Assembly: GCA_001871075.1 (NCBI GenBank)
Contig: MNUP01000123.1
Location: 1-58,779, forward strand
Length of the DNA: 58,779 nt
Direction: 5' to 3'
Source of the DNA: Candidatus Desantisbacteria bacterium CG1_02_49_89
Lineage (GTDB): Bacteria; Desantisbacteria; UBA1551
Shown: positions 40,869-49,082 of the stretch, one piece after another
How the letters are laid out: every line of letters starts with the position of its first letter
Position numbering within the stretch: position 1 is the first letter of the stretch
The notes under the pieces: generated by a model
What the model saw: the letters and a program-made list of their open reading frames with translations, nothing else
Database searches by the model: none
What the model was told of the DNA's origin: nothing
Position numbers and translations under genes: made by a program

Positions 40869-42860
40869 ATGCAGACTAATGAAATTACTGCAACGCAGAA
40901 ATTACTGAATATCGGAATGGCGCTTACTGTATTTTTATCGCTGTTTGGGGTGATGTTCTTCATCCTTGTGGACAACAACGAGGACCTGGTGCGGGTCGCG
41001 TCCGTGCAGGTGCTGGTCCTTGTTATGGCGGTTCTGTGGCTGGCAAGAAAACTATGGAAGGGAGATCCCGGGTTCGCGAAGACCCCTCTCAACCTGCCGA
41101 TAATAGCGTTCTTCTGCGCCGGGCTTATTTCCCTGGTAAAGGCGGTCAACCCGTACCAGGGCCTATCCGAGCTTCTCACTCTCTCCGCTTATTTTGTATT
41201 GTTTTTTCTGATAGTCAATAATTTTAACAACGAGTCTTCTGTTAACAATTTTCTGACAACAATTCTTATTTTAACGGTAATTGTTTCAGCGCACAGCATC
41301 TGCCAGTACCTTCACCTGGATTTCCTGTGGTTCATGTTCCCGCCTGACGCGTCCTCGGCAAGGGTTTCCTCCGTGTTCGGGAACGCGGATTTCCTGGGCG
41401 GGTACCTTGCCATGGTTTTCCCGATTGCGTTCCTGCTCTTCCTTTTCAGGAAGAGGAAGACCTTTTACGGCATTGCTTCAGCCCTGATATTCACGAGCCT
41501 TATCCTTACCTTCACGCGCAGCGCGTGGGTCTCATGGGGCCTGTCGCTCTGTTTCATGCTTGCGATCCTGGCTGTTTTCCGGCCGGATGTGATAAAGCGC
41601 AACGCCGGGCTGCTCGCTGGCAGTATTGTCTGCTTCGTTGTTTTCGCGGTAATACTCAATTACGCCAGGGGTGGCGCCATTTTTTCGCGGCTTGCGGCAA
41701 TTTTCAACTGGAAGGAATACAGCGTGCAGGTAAGGTTCAACCTGTGGCGCACCGCTCTGGGTGTGTTCAAGAAAAGCCCGTTGATCGGCATCGGCTTTGA
41801 TAATTTCAAGATTGTGGCGCAGGGCTGCAGGATACACAACGAGTACCTGCAGATACTTGCTGAAACCGGGATACTGGGGCTGGGAATTTTCATATGGGTT
41901 ATTTTCGCCTATTTCAGACAAGGTTTCAAAAGCCTTAAAGTCCTGACTCCCTACAGGCAGGTCCTTGTCATTGCTTTTATGTCCTCCGCGGTTGCCTTCC
42001 TCGCGGACAGCCTTTTCTGCTTCCCGCTGCACAGGGTATCGCACAACGTGCTGTTCTGGGGTTTGGCAGGAATGACGGTAGCTCTGAGCAGAATAGAGTC
42101 AGAGAGTCCCGCCTCATCGGCGGGTCGCCGAAGTGGCGACAACGTGTCAGAGCCAGAAGCCAATTCAAATAATCCAGGATCCAGGATCCAGGATCCAGGA
42201 TCAAAACCGCACGCAGGCGTTTGGGGAAAGGTGCTGGCAATTGCGGTGGTTGCGGGAGCGGCATTCGCTGTTTTCATTGTCGCGCGGAACTTTATAGGGG
42301 TGTATTTCTACCAGAAGGGCTTTGAGATGAACCAGTATGCTGACAGGAGCCCTGAAGTGCGGCAGAAAACGATCCAGGCATTTGAAAGGGCCGCAAAGCT
42401 CGCGCCGTTCCACTACCAGATACAGCACGACTGGGCTGTTGTGGCGATTGAATCCGGGGACCTGAAAAAGGGAATAAAAGCGATGAAGTGGTCTGAAAAG
42501 CTTTACCCGGGCAAGCTGCCTGACCTGCGTCTTCACCTGGGCCTGCTGTATTACGAAACAGGCAGGTTTGATGACGCGGAAAAGACCTGGAAGGAAACAA
42601 TAGACAAATTCCCGGATTGCGCGCAGGCGTATTTCTACCTGGGCGGGTTCTTCATAAACAGGAACCAGCTGGACGAAGGGGTAAAGATGTGCAGGCGGGC
42701 GTCCGAGCTTGACCCCGGCAACCTTGAGTATTACAGGGTGCTTGCGAAGGTATATTACAGGACGGGTGAACTGAAAGCAGCGAAGGAAACAGTGAGCAGG
42801 GGGCTTGCGGCTGCGCCGAATGATGTTGAATTGCAGAAAATGGATAAGGCATTAAGGTAG
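40869..42860 (+). CDS. O-antigen ligase/polymerase-type membrane protein with TPR tail (copy 1)
   Basis: The 663-residue protein has about 11-12 membrane segments, with the Wzy_C/ligase region RFNLWRTALGVFKKSPLIGIGFDNFKI...RIHNEYLQILAETGILG, whose Arg and His residues are typical of O-antigen ligases and polymerases. The C-terminal 200 residues form about four TPR units (AFERAAKLAPFHYQIQHDWAVVAIESGD, YYETGRFDDAEKTWKETIDKFPDCAQ...). The start at 40869 follows AGAGG. The segment at about residues 409-446 between the last membrane helices is repeat-encoded (see 42095-42205). It would join glycan chains at the outer face of the inner membrane. Confidence 0.85.
   Translation: MQTNEITATQKLLNIGMALTVFLSLFGVMFFILVDNNEDLVRVASVQVLVLVMAVLWLARKLWKGDPGFAKTPLNLPIIAFFCAGLISLVKAVNPYQGLSELLTLSAYFVLFFLIVNNFNNESSVNNFLTTILILTVIVSAHSICQYLHLDFLWFMFPPDASSARVSSVFGNADFLGGYLAMVFPIAFLLFLFRKRKTFYGIASALIFTSLILTFTRSAWVSWGLSLCFMLAILAVFRPDVIKRNAGLLAGSIVCFVVFAVILNYARGGAIFSRLAAIFNWKEYSVQVRFNLWRTALGVFKKSPLIGIGFDNFKIVAQGCRIHNEYLQILAETGILGLGIFIWVIFAYFRQGFKSLKVLTPYRQVLVIAFMSSAVAFLADSLFCFPLHRVSHNVLFWGLAGMTVALSRIESESPASSAGRRSGDNVSEPEANSNNPGSRIQDPGSKPHAGVWGKVLAIAVVAGAAFAVFIVARNFIGVYFYQKGFEMNQYADRSPEVRQKTIQAFERAAKLAPFHYQIQHDWAVVAIESGDLKKGIKAMKWSEKLYPGKLPDLRLHLGLLYYETGRFDDAEKTWKETIDKFPDCAQAYFYLGGFFINRNQLDEGVKMCRRASELDPGNLEYYRVLAKVYYRTGELKAAKETVSRGLAAAPNDVELQKMDKALR
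42095..42205. repeat. in-frame repeat block in the copy 1 ligase gene
   Basis: agagtcagagagtcccgcc, the cggcgggtcgccgaagtggcg hairpin and four ccaggat units (about 42175-42202) lie in a row. The same ccaggat units form the array at 46999-47075. They encode a hydrophilic linker rich in Ser, Pro, Gly and Asn. Confidence 0.7.
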
Positions 42861-42907
42861 CCGCAACCTTCAGGTTGCGTTCACGCAGGCTAAAGCCTGC
42901 GGCTACC
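42858..42907. repeat. GTAG...CTAC double-hairpin repeat
   Basis: gtagccgcaacc-ttca-ggttgcg and cgcaggct-aa-agcctgcggctac stand back to back. The outer gtagccgc and gcggctac are inverted. The stop codon of the first ligase gene is inside the repeat. Confidence 0.75.
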
Positions 42908-42928
42908 AATTTAAAACGAGGAAAATGA

Positions 42929-44866
42929 ATGGAAGAAATAAAAGGTTCGAGGCAGAGCAAAATAATCGCGGCAGGCCTGCTGTTCATCATATTTTTCGCA
43001 TCCGCGGGGCTGGTGTTCTGGAGGCTTATAAAGGACAACGATGACCTGGCGCGGGTTATTTTCGTGCAGGTGATCGCCCTTATTCTTTTTATGGTCTGGG
43101 TTACAAAAGAGGGCGGCATAAAATTCAGGAAAAACCCGCTGAACCTGCCTGTTCTGCTGTATGCCGGCGCGAACGCGGTCGCGCTGTTTGCCACTTCGAA
43201 TATTTACGAGAGCCTGACCGCTATGCTGAAGATCGTTATTTACTGCCTGATCTTTTTTCTCGCGGCGAACAACCTGAAAACAAAGGATGCGGAAAGGTCT
43301 TCCGTAACCGTTGTGATCATGGGTTTTGTGATCGCAGTCATAGGCCTCCTGCAGTATTTCGGCCTTGACTGGTTCAGGTTCCTGTATTCTGCCGCACCTA
43401 CGAACCGCGTGTTCTCGATACTGGGCAATCCCGATTTCCTCGGGGGTTTCCTGGCGCTGGTGCTTCCGCTTTCCCTCGTCCTGGTGCTGAATTTCGGGTT
43501 CAAGGGAAGGGAAGGGATCTTCGGTTCGATCTCTTTTGCCGTGATACTCCTCTGCCTGCTCCTGACAGCGACCCGCAGCGCGCTCATCGCGTTCATCGGT
43601 TCCCTTATCTTCCTCAGCATAATCGTTTTGCTGCAGAAAGGGATGAAAAACCTTAAAAAGAGATGGATCTTTATGCTGGTCTTTTCGGTTGTCATAGTCC
43701 TGATCCTCGGGTTTTCCGGCAGGGGCAGGGTCAAGAGCTTCCTATTCAGGTTCGCTTCTGTTTTAAGCCCGCAGACGCTCAAAACAGACGGCGCTGTGCA
43801 GTATAGATTAGCCATATGGAAAACAAGCCTGCTTATGTTCAAAGAACATCCGGTAGCCGGCGTCGGCACAGGGGTTTTCAAGCTCCATTACCCGTTTTAC
43901 CAGGCGAAGCTGCGCCAGGCGGATCCGTTGATCCCGTTTTCCTCCTCGCAGGAGTCGCGCGTTCACAATGAATATCTTCAGGCGCTTGCCGAGACAGGGG
44001 TCATCGGGATCGCGGGCTTTTTCTGGCTTGCGGTATGCGCGATATTCTACGGGGTAAAATACATAGCCGGCGCGAAGGAGCCGAGGCAGCGGATCTTTCT
44101 TATCGGGCTGGTATCAGGCGCGTCAGTTGTGCTGCTGGACAGCGTTTTCGCTTTTCCTTTCCACCTTACTTCGCACGCGACTCTTTTCTGGCTGTTCCTG
44201 GGGTTGATAGTAGTGATCGGTGAGAGCGCTGGAACTCAGATTTCCGCAAAAGATGCGGGTAAACCCGCGGGGCAGGAACCGGTTAAACAGAGATCAAAGA
44301 TAAAGAAGAAGATGATCGTCAGCAGGCGTTCCTGGGAACTGATATCGGTCGCGTGGGTCGCTTCCGCAGTCCTGATAATACTTATACTGCGTTCTTTTTT
44401 CGGCGCGTTCTATTACAAGCAGGGCATAGTATACGGCAACAACCAGATGGACCAGCAGTCGATCGAAAGCTACAAACGGGCGATAAAGCTTTCACCCTAT
44501 GACCCGGAGATACATTTCACCTGGGGATATATCTGCCTGAACAGCGGTATGATAGACGACGGCCTGGCTGAATTCAAACTCGTGGAAAAACTCTACCCGT
44601 GGAACGAGGACAACCTCCTCAACCTGGGAGTGGTTTATAACAACAAGAGGGAACCTGGAAAAGCGCTTGATTATTTCAGGAAGGCGATAATGCTGAACCC
44701 CGGGATAGGCGCGGCGTATTTCAACGTGGCTGGGATATACCTGAATTACTACAGCAACTCGCCCTGGGCGAAAGAAGAGGCGGTGAACTACTGCAGGAAA
44801 GCCGTTGAAATAGAACCGTCTAACAGTTATTACAGGGAAGTGCTGGAGAAGCTGATAAAAGAGTAA
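42929..44866 (+). CDS. O-antigen ligase/polymerase-type membrane protein with TPR tail (copy 2)
   Basis: This 645-residue paralogue of the preceding gene shares its start (LVFWRLIKDNDDLARVIFVQV against ILVDNNEDLVRVASVQV), the LGNPDFLGGFLALVLPLSL segment, AIWKTSLLMFKEHPVAGVGTGVF and SRVHNEYLQALAETGVIG. The TPR tail follows (YKRAIKLSPYDPEIHFTWGYICLNSGM, YFRKAIMLNPGIGAAYFNVAGIYLN). It lacks the repeat-encoded linker. Tandem duplication with divergence is likely; the two could act on different glycans. Confidence 0.85.
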   Translation: MEEIKGSRQSKIIAAGLLFIIFFASAGLVFWRLIKDNDDLARVIFVQVIALILFMVWVTKEGGIKFRKNPLNLPVLLYAGANAVALFATSNIYESLTAMLKIVIYCLIFFLAANNLKTKDAERSSVTVVIMGFVIAVIGLLQYFGLDWFRFLYSAAPTNRVFSILGNPDFLGGFLALVLPLSLVLVLNFGFKGREGIFGSISFAVILLCLLLTATRSALIAFIGSLIFLSIIVLLQKGMKNLKKRWIFMLVFSVVIVLILGFSGRGRVKSFLFRFASVLSPQTLKTDGAVQYRLAIWKTSLLMFKEHPVAGVGTGVFKLHYPFYQAKLRQADPLIPFSSSQESRVHNEYLQALAETGVIGIAGFFWLAVCAIFYGVKYIAGAKEPRQRIFLIGLVSGASVVLLDSVFAFPFHLTSHATLFWLFLGLIVVIGESAGTQISAKDAGKPAGQEPVKQRSKIKKKMIVSRRSWELISVAWVASAVLIILILRSFFGAFYYKQGIVYGNNQMDQQSIESYKRAIKLSPYDPEIHFTWGYICLNSGMIDDGLAEFKLVEKLYPWNEDNLLNLGVVYNNKREPGKALDYFRKAIMLNPGIGAAYFNVAGIYLNYYSNSPWAKEEAVNYCRKAVEIEPSNSYYREVLEKLIKE

Positions 44867-45002
44867 TTATGAATTATGAGTTATGAATTATGAGTCAACA
44901 GCAAGGATTTTTAATTAATATTTTCTTAAATATTATTTCTTAACATCTTTTCATAACATTTTCACCTAACAGATTAACACGCAACCCGCCAACACGTAAC
45001 AG
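44865..45002. repeat. quasi-repeat array (attatgaatt and aacacgcaac units)
   Basis: Four ttatga(a/g)tta units follow the stop codon (44865-44894), then caaggatttttaattaat and an AT-rich part, then aacacgcaacccgccaacacg-type units to 45002. No clear inverted right arm matches the first unit, so this may be a half array. Confidence 0.6.
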
Positions 45003-45021
45003 TTTTTTACAGGAGGCAGAC

Positions 45022-46023
45022 GTGACCTGCAAGGAGAGAGTAAAGAAAGCGATCGCGCATGAACAGACCGATATCGTACCCTACCAGATAGGGTTTACTA
45101 TTCCGGTATACAAATCGATGCAGGAATATTACAAAGATCCCGGGTTTGAAGCCGGGATAGGCAACCATCTCGCGGGTGTTGAGGCGGCCCTGAAATGGAC
45201 AGAGGCAAAACCGGATTTCTTGCAGGACGCGTTCGGCGTTATCTGGGACAAGAGCGTTGACAAGGATATAGGTGTTGTGAGCAACGCGGTCATAGCGTCT
45301 AAAAAAGACCTTGACAGTTACAGATTCCCCGACACGCGCGGCAAGGACCTTTACGCGCACATCCCGGCCGCGATCAATTCCTGCAAGGACTTTTTCATTC
45401 TGGGGAACATCGGCTTTTCCCTTTTTGAGCGCGCCTGGACAATGCGGGGTATGGAAAACCTGCTTATGGACATGGTAACGGACGAAGGATTTGTTGACGC
45501 GCTGCTGGACAGGATACTGGAATTCAACTTAAGCCTGGTCGAAGAGCAGGTGAAATTCCCGCTTGACGGTTTCATGTTCGGGGATGATTGGGGGCAGCAG
45601 CATGGGCTGATAACAGGCCCGAAACTCTGGCGGAGGTTTATAAAGCCCAGGATAGCGAAGATGTACGCGAGAGTGCACCGGGCAGGGCTTCCGGTCTGGA
45701 TACACTCCTGCGGGGATGTGGACGAGCTGTTCCCTGACCTGATAGAGGCAGGCCTGGACGTTTTCAACCCGTTCCAGCCGGAGGTCATGGATGTTTACGA
45801 GATGAAAAAGAAGTTCGGCGGCAAGCTGTCTTTCTACGGTGGATTGAGCACGCAGAAGATCCTTCCTTACGGCACTCCTGACGACGTGCGCAGGGAAACA
45901 AAGAAACTTATGAAGGAAATAGGAAGGGACGGCGGATATATACTGGCGCCAGCCCACTCCATACCCAGGGGCACGCCGCCAGAGAACATAGCCGCACTTA
46001 TCGAAACAGTTAATAAACAATAA
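45022..46023 (+). CDS. URO-D family protein (methyltransferase-like), copy 1
   Basis: The 333-residue protein belongs to the uroporphyrinogen-decarboxylase fold family, which also contains corrinoid methyltransferases: CKERVKKAIAHEQTDIVPYQIG at the start, FMFGDDWGQQHGLITGPKLWRRFIKPRIAKMY in the middle, VWIHSCGDVDELFPDLIEAGLDVFNPFQPEVMD and SFYGGLSTQKILPYGTPDDVRRE later. The HSCG motif suits a zinc-bound thiol as in the methyltransferase subgroup. No haem genes are nearby, so decarboxylation of a porphyrin is unlikely. The start is GTG behind AGGAGG. Confidence 0.8.
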   Translation: MTCKERVKKAIAHEQTDIVPYQIGFTIPVYKSMQEYYKDPGFEAGIGNHLAGVEAALKWTEAKPDFLQDAFGVIWDKSVDKDIGVVSNAVIASKKDLDSYRFPDTRGKDLYAHIPAAINSCKDFFILGNIGFSLFERAWTMRGMENLLMDMVTDEGFVDALLDRILEFNLSLVEEQVKFPLDGFMFGDDWGQQHGLITGPKLWRRFIKPRIAKMYARVHRAGLPVWIHSCGDVDELFPDLIEAGLDVFNPFQPEVMDVYEMKKKFGGKLSFYGGLSTQKILPYGTPDDVRRETKKLMKEIGRDGGYILAPAHSIPRGTPPENIAALIETVNKQ

Positions 46024-46090
46024 GCGTGTCAGCGTGTCAGCGTGTCAACGTTTTAATCTGTGTAATCTCGTTTTTGAAATCTGTGTAATC
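46024..46090. repeat. dispersed quasi-repeat before nadC (cgtgtcagcg plus atctgtgtaatc units)
   Basis: It is nearly the same as 7684-7760: cgtgtcagcgtgtcagcg, then ttttaatctgtgtaatctcg and ttttgaaatctgtgtaatc. Unlike the earlier copy it is followed by AAAAGGAG before the start codon. Confidence 0.7.
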
Positions 46091-46105
46091 AATAAAAGGA
46101 GAAAT

Positions 46106-46993
46106 ATGATTTCGACACCGCTGGTAAAGAGAATAATATGGATGGCGCTGAAAGAGGATATCGGCGCGGGTGACGTTACAACCAATTCGCTTGTCCCGAA
46201 GGGCGCGAAAGCAAGGGCCCGCCTCTACGCGCGCGAAGACGGCATTATCGCGGGCCTGGATATCGCTATCGATATATTCCGCCACCTTGACGGGAATATA
46301 AAGGCTGAAAAATTCGTGGAAGACGGCGCGAAGGTGAGAAAAAACCAGCCGCTTGCCGAGATCAGGGGAAGCACAAGAGCGCTGCTTTCAGGGGAACGCA
46401 CCGCGCTTAATTTTCTCCAGAGCCTGTCAGGCGTGGCAACGCTTACAGGCAAATACGTTGACGTGGTAAAGCCCTGCAGGGTGAAGATATTGACCACCCG
46501 CAAGACGACTCCGCTTCTCCGCATACTTGATAAATACGCCGTAAGGGTGGGGAAAGGGCATAACCACAGGATGGGGTTGTATGACATGGCCATGGTAAAG
46601 GACAATCACCTTAAAATACAAATGCAAAATGCAAAATGTAAAATGAAAAATGTAAAAGTAACGGATATTGTCAAAACACTGAGAAGAAAGATACCGAAAG
46701 GGATGAGGATAGAAGTAGAGGCGAAGAATATAAGGGAAGTAAGAGCGGCGCTGGAATCCGGGGCGGATATAATAATGCTGGATAACATGCATACGCGGGT
46801 GATGAGGAAAGCGGTGAATCTTATCCACCGGTCCTTCGGCTCACACGGGCACGTAAGGCCGATGATCGAGGCGAGCGGGAATGTCGGGCTGCACAACGTG
46901 AAGACGATCGCAAAGACGGGGGTTGACTGGATCTCGATAGGCAGGCTTACCCATTCAGCGCCGGCACTGGATATTTCCCTGGAAATAGTTTAA
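46106..46993 (+). CDS. nadC: nicotinate-nucleotide pyrophosphorylase (carboxylating)
   Basis: The 295-residue enzyme turns quinolinate and PRPP into nicotinate mononucleotide in NAD synthesis. Clear motifs are LKEDIGAGDVTTNSLVP, GERTALNFLQSLSGVAT, TTRKTTPLLRILDKYAVRVGKGHNHRMGLYDMAMVKDNH, EVEAKNIREVRAALESGADIIMLDN, IEASGNVGLHNV and DWISIGRLTHSAPALDISLEI. Between KDNH and DIVKTLRR about 17 residues (QMQNAKCKMKNVK) are encoded by aaaatgcaaaatgtaaaatg repeats; normal enzymes have a short helix start here. The start at 46106 follows AAAGGAG. No other NAD-synthesis gene is nearby. Confidence 0.95.
   Translation: MISTPLVKRIIWMALKEDIGAGDVTTNSLVPKGAKARARLYAREDGIIAGLDIAIDIFRHLDGNIKAEKFVEDGAKVRKNQPLAEIRGSTRALLSGERTALNFLQSLSGVATLTGKYVDVVKPCRVKILTTRKTTPLLRILDKYAVRVGKGHNHRMGLYDMAMVKDNHLKIQMQNAKCKMKNVKVTDIVKTLRRKIPKGMRIEVEAKNIREVRAALESGADIIMLDNMHTRVMRKAVNLIHRSFGSHGHVRPMIEASGNVGLHNVKTIAKTGVDWISIGRLTHSAPALDISLEIV
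46611..46658. repeat. in-frame repeat block in nadC
   Basis: Five aaatgcaaaatg-type units run without a stop in the nadC frame. The same unit occurs in the gap after serS (51607-51638). Confidence 0.75.
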
Positions 46994-46998
46994 AACAG

Positions 46999-47256
46999 AT
47001 GCTGGATACTGGATCCTAGATCCTAGATGAAGGAATTTTATTTAAATTGATTCCTTGATCCAGCATCCAGGATCTAGTGTGGTGTTACATAAATCCCTTG
47101 ACATTTGATTCTGCTTTGAGTTGTCATTGCGAGCGACCAAAGGGAGCGTGGCAATCTCGATTTTTAGGTCGAGATTGCTTCGTCGTTAACACTCCTCGCA
47201 ATGACAGCCCAAATGTAAAGATCTGTTAGAGACACCACACTAGCATCCAGGATCAG
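46999..47256. repeat. palindromic quasi-repeat array (ggatcctag units), split by MITE copy 2
   Basis: The left arm (46999-47028) has tggatactggatcctagatcc units. The core aaggaattttatttaaattg is followed by attcctt. The right arm gatccagcatccaggatc resumes as catccaggatcag after the MITE. Without the MITE and one TA, the right arm is continuous, so the array is older than the insertion. Confidence 0.75.
47077..47240. mobile_element. 164-bp MITE, copy 2, TA target duplication
   Basis: It is identical to 67-230 except for one base. TA lies at 47075-47076 and 47241-47242. The rebuilt empty site ccaggatctagcatccagg fits the surrounding repeat perfectly, which proves insertion and fixes the target duplication as TA. 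Confidence 0.9.
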
Positions 47257-47281
47257 CAGTGAACGATATGCGATAGGCGAT

Positions 47282-48109
47282 ATGCGACAAGCGAAATTAG
47301 AGATATTATTTCTGGGGACGGCTGCTGCCGAGGGATGGCCCGGGATCTTCTGCGAATGCGAGCCCTGCAGGAAGGCAAGGAAGCTGGGCGGGAAGAACAT
47401 ACGCATGAGGTCTTCCGTGCTGATCGGGGACACGTGCAAGGTGGACCTGCCTCCTGATGTCTACGCGCAGATGATCCGCGGGAAACTTGATTTTTCAAAA
47501 CTCGAGCGCCTTTTTATCACGCACGAGCATTCAGACCACTTTTGCCCGTCAGAGCTGGGTTACAGGTTCAAGCCGTTCGCGCATATTGACAGCGGCAGGA
47601 TCCTTGATGTTTACGGCAATTCAAGCGTTGCCCGCCAGCTCGGATCCGCGAAAGAAGTAATGGATAAAAGCAATATCCGCGTTCATGAAGTGAAACCTTT
47701 TGAGCCCATTGACGCGGGAGAAATTAAAGCGCTGCCGCTGCCCGCAGACCACTCGCCCGGAGCCCTTATCTATATTTTTCAAACCCGGGGCAGGACCGTG
47801 TTATACGGCCATGATTCGGGCTGGTTTCCTGAAGAGACCTGGAAAAAAATAGAAGAATTCAAGTTTGACGCGGCCATCCTGGACTGCACGAACGGCCCGG
47901 TCAATATGGAAGACAGATGGCACATGGGAATTAAGGGCGTGATAAAGGCCAGGGACCGCATGCTTAAAACGGGAACAGCAGGCCCCGGCACCAAATTCAT
48001 TGCTACGCATTTTTCGCATAACGGCGGCCTTTTGCATAACGAGTTGCGCCGGGAATTCAAGCCCGCGGGAATTATTGTCGCTTTTGACGGCCTTAAAATC
48101 TATTTGTAA
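47282..48109 (+). CDS. metallo-beta-lactamase-fold hydrolase (PhnP-like)
   Basis: The 275-residue protein has LEILFLGTAAAEGWPGIFCECEPCRKARKLGG at its start, a PhnP-type opening with a CxCxxC knot, then the metal-binding LFITHEHSDHFCPSELG, LPADHSPGALIYIF, VLYGHDSGWFPEETW and KFIATHFSHNGG. It would hydrolyse a phosphodiester or similar bond with two metals. No phosphonate genes are near. The ATG has no Shine-Dalgarno sequence; it lies in gcgatatgcga repeats 42 bases after the MITE. Confidence 0.85.
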   Translation: MRQAKLEILFLGTAAAEGWPGIFCECEPCRKARKLGGKNIRMRSSVLIGDTCKVDLPPDVYAQMIRGKLDFSKLERLFITHEHSDHFCPSELGYRFKPFAHIDSGRILDVYGNSSVARQLGSAKEVMDKSNIRVHEVKPFEPIDAGEIKALPLPADHSPGALIYIFQTRGRTVLYGHDSGWFPEETWKKIEEFKFDAAILDCTNGPVNMEDRWHMGIKGVIKARDRMLKTGTAGPGTKFIATHFSHNGGLLHNELRREFKPAGIIVAFDGLKIYL

Positions 48110-48111
48110 AT

Positions 48112-48238
48112 CGTGTCAACGTGTCAGAGTGTCAGCGTATCAGCGTAAATTCAATTAAAACGACCTAAATGCTAATTTATTTAAATATAGATCCTTGTTT
48201 CTGCGTTGACACGTTGATACGTTGACACATTGATACGC
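48112..48238. repeat. palindromic quasi-repeat array (cgtgtcaacg units)
   Basis: The left arm (48112-48146) has cgtgtcaacgtgtcagagtg-type units. A 56-base AT-rich core contains taatttatttaaata and atccttgtttct. The right arm (48203-48238) has gttgacacgttgatacgttg-type inverted units. The whole gap between two genes is this array. Confidence 0.75.
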
Positions 48239-48252
48239 TTTTGGGGGGTAAA

Positions 48253-48948
48253 ATGACGGAAAAAATGAGGAATTTTACGGTACTTATGCTCGTAGTGCTC
48301 GTGCTTATGCTGGTACTCATACAGAAGGAAAGGGAGGCGAAAGAAATAGAAAAGAGCAGCGCTTCCCAGGTTATCCAGCTGCCCCAGCCCGTGAAAAAAG
48401 GCGGGTTCTCCGTTGAAGCCGCGATCCTGAAACGCAGGTCAAGAAGGGAATTCAGCGGCCAGGCGCTTAAATGCGAGCAGGTATCGCAGCTTCTCTGGGC
48501 TGCCCAGGGCATAACCGACCCTGACGGATCTATGCGGGCCGTACCCTCGGCAGGCGCCCTTTACCCCCTTGAGATCTACGCCGTTTGCCCTGAATCAACT
48601 TACCATTATCTTCCGAAAGAACACTCCCTGGAAAGGATCTCGGACAAGGACCTGCGGTCCGATCTCAGCAACGCGGCAATGGGCCAGACCAGCATACTGG
48701 ACGCGCCGATGGACATAGTCATAACCGCGGTTTTTGAAAGGACTACGGCGAAATACGGGGAAAGAGGGATCAGGTACGCGCATATGGAGGCAGGCCACTG
48801 CGCGCAGAACATCCAGCTGCAGGCAGTCGCACTCGGGCTGGGCTCTGTGCCTGTAGGTGCGTTTTCAGACGACGGGGTTTCAAAGGTTCTGGGGCTTCCG
48901 GCAGAATGCAAGCCGCTGTACATAATACCGGTGGGATACCCGCAGTGA
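48253..48948 (+). CDS. SagB-type nitroreductase-family protein, membrane-anchored
   Basis: The 231-residue protein has an N-terminal membrane anchor (FTVLMLVVLVLMLVLI) and a nitroreductase domain of the SagB/ThcOx kind: AILKRRSRREFSGQALKCEQVSQLLWAAQGIT, AVPSAGALYPLEIYAV (FMN binding), MEAGHCAQNIQLQAVALGLGSVPVGAF. SagB proteins oxidise azolines in some peptides, but stand-alone members are common in anaerobes and no peptide-modification genes are near. The start at 48253 follows GGGGGG; a TTG at 48241 lies in the array. Confidence 0.88.
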   Translation: MTEKMRNFTVLMLVVLVLMLVLIQKEREAKEIEKSSASQVIQLPQPVKKGGFSVEAAILKRRSRREFSGQALKCEQVSQLLWAAQGITDPDGSMRAVPSAGALYPLEIYAVCPESTYHYLPKEHSLERISDKDLRSDLSNAAMGQTSILDAPMDIVITAVFERTTAKYGERGIRYAHMEAGHCAQNIQLQAVALGLGSVPVGAFSDDGVSKVLGLPAECKPLYIIPVGYPQ

Positions 48949-48953
48949 TTATT

Positions 48954-49058
48954 TAATTATGAATTATGAATGATGAGTTATGAGTTAAAAACAAGGTATT
49001 TAATTTGAATAAAATTCCATGCTGTTAATTCATAATTCATAACTCATAATTCATAATT
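48954..49058. repeat. palindromic quasi-repeat array (attatgaatt units)
   Basis: Left arm 48954-48986: ttatgaattatgaatgatga-type units. The 40-base core contains acaaggtatttaatttgaat and aaattcc. Right arm 49027-49058: aattcataattcataactca-type inverted units. The same right arm lies before the flavoprotein gene at 52672-52702. Confidence 0.78.
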
Positions 49059-49082
49059 TCAGTAGAAAATAGAGGAGATAGA

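Noticed and set aside
45022-46023. HemE for haem synthesis
   Set aside because: The protein is in the wider URO-D fold family, has the HSCG motif of methyltransferase-like members, and no other haem gene is near.
48112-49058. CRISPR array
   Set aside because: Units of 7-11 bases without uniform spacers, inverted at the far side, and no cas genes nearby.
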